This document shows positions 63,498-64,000 of a DNA stretch of 64,000 bases, piece by piece (position 1 is the first letter of the stretch; the number at the start of each line of letters is the position of its first letter). The notes below the pieces were generated by a model, which was not told the origin of the DNA, did not search any database, and saw nothing but the letters and a program-made list of their open reading frames with translations. This DNA comes from Corynebacterium marambiense (lineage in GTDB: Bacteria; Actinomycetota; Actinomycetes; Mycobacteriales; Mycobacteriaceae), in NCBI RefSeq assembly GCF_016342275.1, contig NZ_JAEIOT010000008.1, forward strand, positions 62,001 through 126,000, in the 5' to 3' direction. The translations under genes and the position numbers were made by a program.

Positions 63498-64000
63498 TCA
63501 GTCCGTCAGTCCTTTGAGCCGGTTGATCGCCGCCCGCCCCGGCTGGATGCCGCGTTCGCGTTCGATAGAGTCTGGGTCGACGGACACGGCGACCCCGTCG
63601 CCCGCGGTGAGTCCCGTCGACTTCTGTGCACTGCGCTTGACCAGTGCGAGGGCGATGGGGCCGTAGTCGCAGTCGTGGACCACCGTCCCCACCCTTCCGA
63701 CGGTGCGGCCCCGGTCGACCACCGGCGCCCCCGTTTCCGGCAGTTCGGGTGCGGAACCGTCGAGGTGGAGCAGCACGAGGGACCGGGGGGATCGGCCGAG
63801 ATTGTGCACCCGGGAGACGGTTTCCTGCCCGCGATAGCACCCCTTCTCGAGGTGGACTGCCCCCGGATGATCCTCCGAGCCGATCCAGTGCGGGACCTCG
63901 TGCGGGATGGAGCGCGGGTCGAGGTCCGCTGCGACCTCCGGCTCGAGGGCCTTGACCCGCTCCGCCGTCCAGGCCATCAGTCCGGCGAGACGGAGCCCGC
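63498..64000 (-). CDS. ygfZ: YgfZ/GcvT-like folate-binding protein (5' end beyond window)
   Basis: C-terminal part of a YgfZ protein, a tetrahydrofolate-dependent factor for iron-sulfur cluster enzymes. The diagnostic KGCYRGQETV motif with its conserved cysteine is present. The visible frame ends with NRLKGLTD at 63498 and remains open to position 64000, so the N-terminal half lies outside. A Met in the frame at 63977 is internal. Divergent from nothing in view; upstream context unknown. Confidence 0.9.
   Translation of the reverse strand, partial: GLRLAGLMAWTAERVKALEPEVAADLDPRSIPHEVPHWIGSEDHPGAVHLEKGCYRGQETVSRVHNLGRSPRSLVLLHLDGSAPELPETGAPVVDRGRTVGRVGTVVHDCDYGPIALALVKRSAQKSTGLTAGDGVAVSVDPDSIERERGIQPGRAAINRLKGLTD

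Overview
The window is a GC-rich actinobacterial chromosome segment, almost certainly from a Corynebacterium species. Evidence: the order radA-lpqE-carD-ispD-ispF-cysS-rlmB known from Corynebacterium and Mycobacterium, the trehalose pair otsA/otsB beside an IpsA-type LacI regulator, a ThrE exporter, a pyruvate:quinone oxidoreductase beside a PhoRS-type two-component system, and a purine biosynthesis gene set in a corynebacterial arrangement. Species cannot be fixed from the sequence alone. No IS element, prophage, CRISPR array or replication origin was seen.

Layout. 1-6.9 kb: housekeeping block (radA truncated by the window edge, lpqE lipoprotein, carD, MEP-pathway ispD-ispF, cysS, rlmB). 6.9-9.8 kb: zinc ABC importer znuA-znuC-znuB with a Zur-like operator. 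9.8-14.1 kb: ipsA-like LacI regulator, then an operon of a histone-H1-like protein, otsA, a small lipoprotein and otsB. 14.2-16.1 kb: thrE and a tRNA-Thr(TGT). 16.1-18.2 kb: a TetR/MFS drug-efflux pair that has decayed into pseudogenes. 18.4-23.2 kb: pqo, a MerR/TipAS regulator and phoR-phoS preceded by a PhoP-type tandem repeat. 23.4-25.3 kb: two lipases and a HIT protein.

25.4-62.8 kb: the purine pathway genes purD, purB, purC, purS-Q-L, purF and purM lie in order on the plus strand, but are separated by other cargo: a KtrBA potassium system, a membrane hydrolase plus MprF/aaPGS-type aminoacyl-lipid synthase, a DASS anion symporter, oligopeptidase B, a deletion remnant of a DctA symporter, a glutathione peroxidase-like thiol peroxidase (mpx), a Tat-exported PhoD phosphatase, a two-gene DUF4132 plus 1542-residue protein module, a secreted seven-repeat RCC1-like propeller, DUF2254 and DUF2334 proteins, TrhA, a double-hotdog thioesterase and an SCP-like protein. 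The window closes with a DUF3073 protein and a truncated ygfZ.

Functional links. PhoRS and phoD both carry tandem direct repeats with 11-bp periodicity resembling the known PhoR/PhoP box, which suggests that the two-component system controls both itself and the phosphatase. The best candidate for an uncharacterised system is the DUF4132/giant-protein pair at 42.9-48.4 kb, which lacks the MoxR/VWA partners such proteins often have elsewhere. Other notable items are a 31-bp palindrome centred on the putative carD -10 element, the multiply broken TetR/MFS locus including an exact 10-bp tandem duplication, and the internally deleted dctA.
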